From Endotrypanum monterogeii (Eukaryota; Euglenozoa; Kinetoplastea; Trypanosomatida; Trypanosomatidae): a DNA stretch of 64,000 nucleotides. The position numbers and the translations under genes are program-made. The stretch lies in NCBI GenBank assembly GCA_000333855.2, contig CM007320.1, positions 859,289 to 923,288 on the forward strand. Direction: 5' to 3'. A model generated the notes under the pieces. That model had not been told where the DNA came from. It saw only the letters and a list, made by a program, of their open reading frames with translations, and did no database searches. This document shows, in pieces, positions 61,701-64,000 of the stretch (its first letter is position 1; each line of letters opens with the position of its first letter).

Positions 61701-64000
61701 GTGTGTCTTGTGAGTATATATATATATTTTTTTTTACGCCTTTTTTTCTTGGATAACATTTTTTTTAAATTTCTCCGCGACTTGGTTCTCGCGCCTCTGA
61801 CTTCCTCATCCTTTCCACTTTTTCTCTTTCAGACGTTTCTGTTTACATTGAAGACCAAGCGGAGGACTCCCGGTAACACATACACCCATATATATATATA
61901 TATATATATATATGGAACGATGCAAGTCATATGCGGCTAACACTATGGGAAGATGGACTACGCGCGCCATTGCTTTCTTCCGCTCTTCCGCGATCTTGTT
62001 TACCTTCCACAGGTTATACGTTCCTCGCACCCAAGCCCTTTGCTCCAAAAAAAAAAAAGCATCCAAAATGTGAGACAACGAAGAGAATCAGAAAAAGGGG
62101 GGAAGGGAAACGACTCATTCTTCATATACCCACTTGCCGAACGTGTTCCATTGTTTTCACTGTCCTTTTTTTTTCTTCCTCTTCCCCCCTCTGCTGTCCT
62201 CTGTCTTTAACAAAAAAACATACCCCATAATCTTTTCTTTACCAATTTTATTGTCGAAACTTTTTTTTTGTGGCATTTGTAGGTGATGAGTCGTGGAGAG
62301 GAAGAGCGCTCTAAGCTGTGTTGGACTCGACCCCACTGCTTTGATCTTATTGATGTTTTTTTTTCTTTTCTTGCTCATGGAATTTCCCCCCTCGCCGTGT
62401 CACACGTCATTCGGGTGGGGGTGTGTTGGTATAGGAGGAAAAGAGGGGGAGGGGTGGCGGCAACCACGTCTACACCTGATTACTATTTATTTTTCTTTGA
62501 TGCTACAGTTGCTGTCGAAATTTATATATTTATTCATTTATATATTCATTTGTATTTGCTCCCTCCCCCTTTTCACTGTACTGACTTTCCTCTTTTTTTT
62601 TTTTTCTCTTTGTGCGTGATGACGCGTATACTTGTCGCACCCAAGTCACTGACTTTTATGTACACGTACCTACACCTACTACGCGTGCACATACACACAC
62701 AAAAAGGGGACCGTATCCATAGAGATACTCATGTTGTTCCTATCGTCGCACGAAACATGTACTCATTTATGGTTAGTCCGTAAACGACTCTGCAGGGGAG
62801 TGAGTGAAGTAATCGTCTCAGGGCTGCCTCAGCCGTTCCTTTTTCAAAATTCTTTATTTCTTCACCCTTCTTTTTATTAGTTTTTCTTCCTCTAGCAGAA
62901 TCCATTTTAGACCGTCACATTTCTTGTTTATGTGTCCCCACTAAAAAAAAATTGTTTTTTTCTCTTGTGTCTGTGAAAAATTGTCGTCTTTTTTTTTTTT
63001 TTCGCCTTCTATCTTTCCCACAAAGTGAATAAACGCACAAAAAAAATACTCCAATTTGTATCTTCGCTGATGGAAAAAAAAAAAAAAGAGATCCTTTCAA
63101 AGACACAAAACTCTCTAATTACGCTTCTCCCTCAGAACAGTGAACCGTTGTTCGCGCCACTTCACTTTCCCTCAACTTTCCTTCACGCCAACTCTCGACA
63201 GGGAAGGAAAATATACTGTACGTGTGCTTGTATGTCGCTTTTTTTTTTAAAAATATCTTCGATCACTCCAGACGATGAGAGAGGGAGTAGAGGGGGGAAC
63301 GCAAAGAAAAAAAAAAACAGCTCAGAGGAAGTGCAAGGAAACAAGTGCATGGGCAGGTCCGAATTAATCCCCGGGGAAAAAAGGTCGCCCACACCCTACT
63401 CCCATCCGATAATAAATGTGAAAGCCAAACGGGCCTGTGCGTGGTGCGGTGTGGGTAGCCTTGGAACAAAGATCTCTTCCCCACTCTTTGATGGGTAAGG
63501 TGCCTCTCATTTTTTATTTTCCAAGCAAATACACACACACACACACACACACACACGGCAACAGTTGCCTTCGTACCGTCACTACTCGTGTTATTACAAC
63601 TTTTCGTGGCAATGAATGAGCGACATATGAGAAACCCCCCTGTTCTCAACATTTCTTCTGATTTTCTTTTCTGCTTTTTTTTTTATCATCAATATTTCGT
63701 CTCGTCCCTCCTTTTTCTTTCTAGTTGCGCTGGCTTAATGGGACGTTCTTTTTATATATTCCTTCTGTTGCTGTTTTCGGTCGAGTCCTTACCCCTTCTG
63801 TTTATGTCAATTCCCACCCCCTCCCCAGCTATCCAAACCCCATCCGAGACCACCTAATGCTCAACGCTGGCAACATTTACGCATAACCATATATCTTGCT
63901 AGAGGCAGCTTGGATTTGGAAGCCGCTCCTCCTTGACATGCGTTACTGAGCCCCTTTCCCCTCCCCTCTTCCCTCCCTAACTGGGCGTCCCGGTATCCCT
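56709..64000. other. 7.3-kb gene-free region at the window end
   Basis: No convincing protein gene or structural RNA found. The + strand is T/C-rich over most of it, with poly-T runs, TG/CA and TA repeats (58083-58118, 58754-58780, 61888-61913, 63531-63555) and some purine-rich patches (59150-59470, 61440-61575, 63280-63350). Open frames are low-complexity by-products. The next gene presumably starts beyond base 64000; the closing 60 bases are again C/T-rich, like a splice signal. Confidence 0.6.
58083..58118. repeat. TA microsatellite, 18 repeats
   Basis: The longest TA run noticed in the window, inside the terminal gene-free region with no start codon of a recognisable gene nearby. Confidence 0.95.

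Noticed and set aside
56709..64000. A convergent strand switch in the terminal gene-free region
   Set aside because: Pyrimidine bias stays on the + strand through most of the region and no minus-strand gene is seen; only local purine patches occur.

Overview
This window looks like nuclear DNA of a trypanosomatid flagellate, most likely a Leishmania-like member of the Leishmaniinae. I infer this from four things. Every convincing gene is intronless and on the + strand. The genes are separated by long pyrimidine-rich intergenic regions, with poly-T/C tracts followed by AG just upstream of start codons, as expected for spliced-leader trans-splicing of a polycistronic transcript. Simple repeats (TA, TG/CA) are abundant. 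SIDER-like retroposon copies with A-tails lie in intergenic (3' UTR) DNA. The species cannot be named from the sequence alone. Several open frames extend upstream through GTG or TTG codons; I moved all starts to the first plausible ATG.

Layout: bases 1-2571 are a tandem array of a 555-bp, G-skewed satellite interrupted by a 678-base N gap. Then come an LC8-type dynein light chain (3377-3763), an NSUN2/Trm4-type RNA cytosine-5 methyltransferase (4913-7192), a classical tyrosine phosphatase with a large insertion (8534-10057), a probably frameshifted gene of unknown function in two overlapping pieces (11080-12282 and 12207-13838), an unknown protein (14811-16754), a choline-transporter-like/Pns1 membrane protein (17535-19067), a BRCT protein (21163-22263) and a Vps45/Sec1-Munc18 protein (23822-25648). 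A duplicated SIDER-like element flanks a 20-base gap (26077-27042). A giant gamma-tubulin-complex protein with GCP6-like architecture follows (28047-35927), then DRG1 GTPase (36569-37672), a guanylate kinase with an inserted segment (41402-42406), a second pair of SIDER-like copies around a 10-base gap (43645-44525), an alpha-helical protein that may be Get4-like (45243-46574), BBS4 (47477-48934) and a NEK-like kinase with unusual catalytic-loop residues (55263-56708).

The right-hand part is gene-poor. Bases 48935-55262 (6.3 kb) and 56709-64000 (7.3 kb) hold no convincing protein gene and no tRNA or rRNA that I can recognise, only pyrimidine tracts and microsatellites. The exception is a compositionally distinct island near 50.46-51.0 kb.

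The genes do not form a functional operon in the bacterial sense. Several serve the microtubule and flagellar cytoskeleton (LC8, gamma-tubulin complex, BBS4, NEK-like kinase) or membrane traffic (Vps45, possibly Get4, BBS4), but in a polycistronic unit such co-location is not evidence of shared function. The items most worth checking are the 555-bp satellite, the frameshifted gene, the 2626-residue GCP6-like protein, the altered motif in the NSUN2 homologue, and the balanced-composition island in the long gene-free region.
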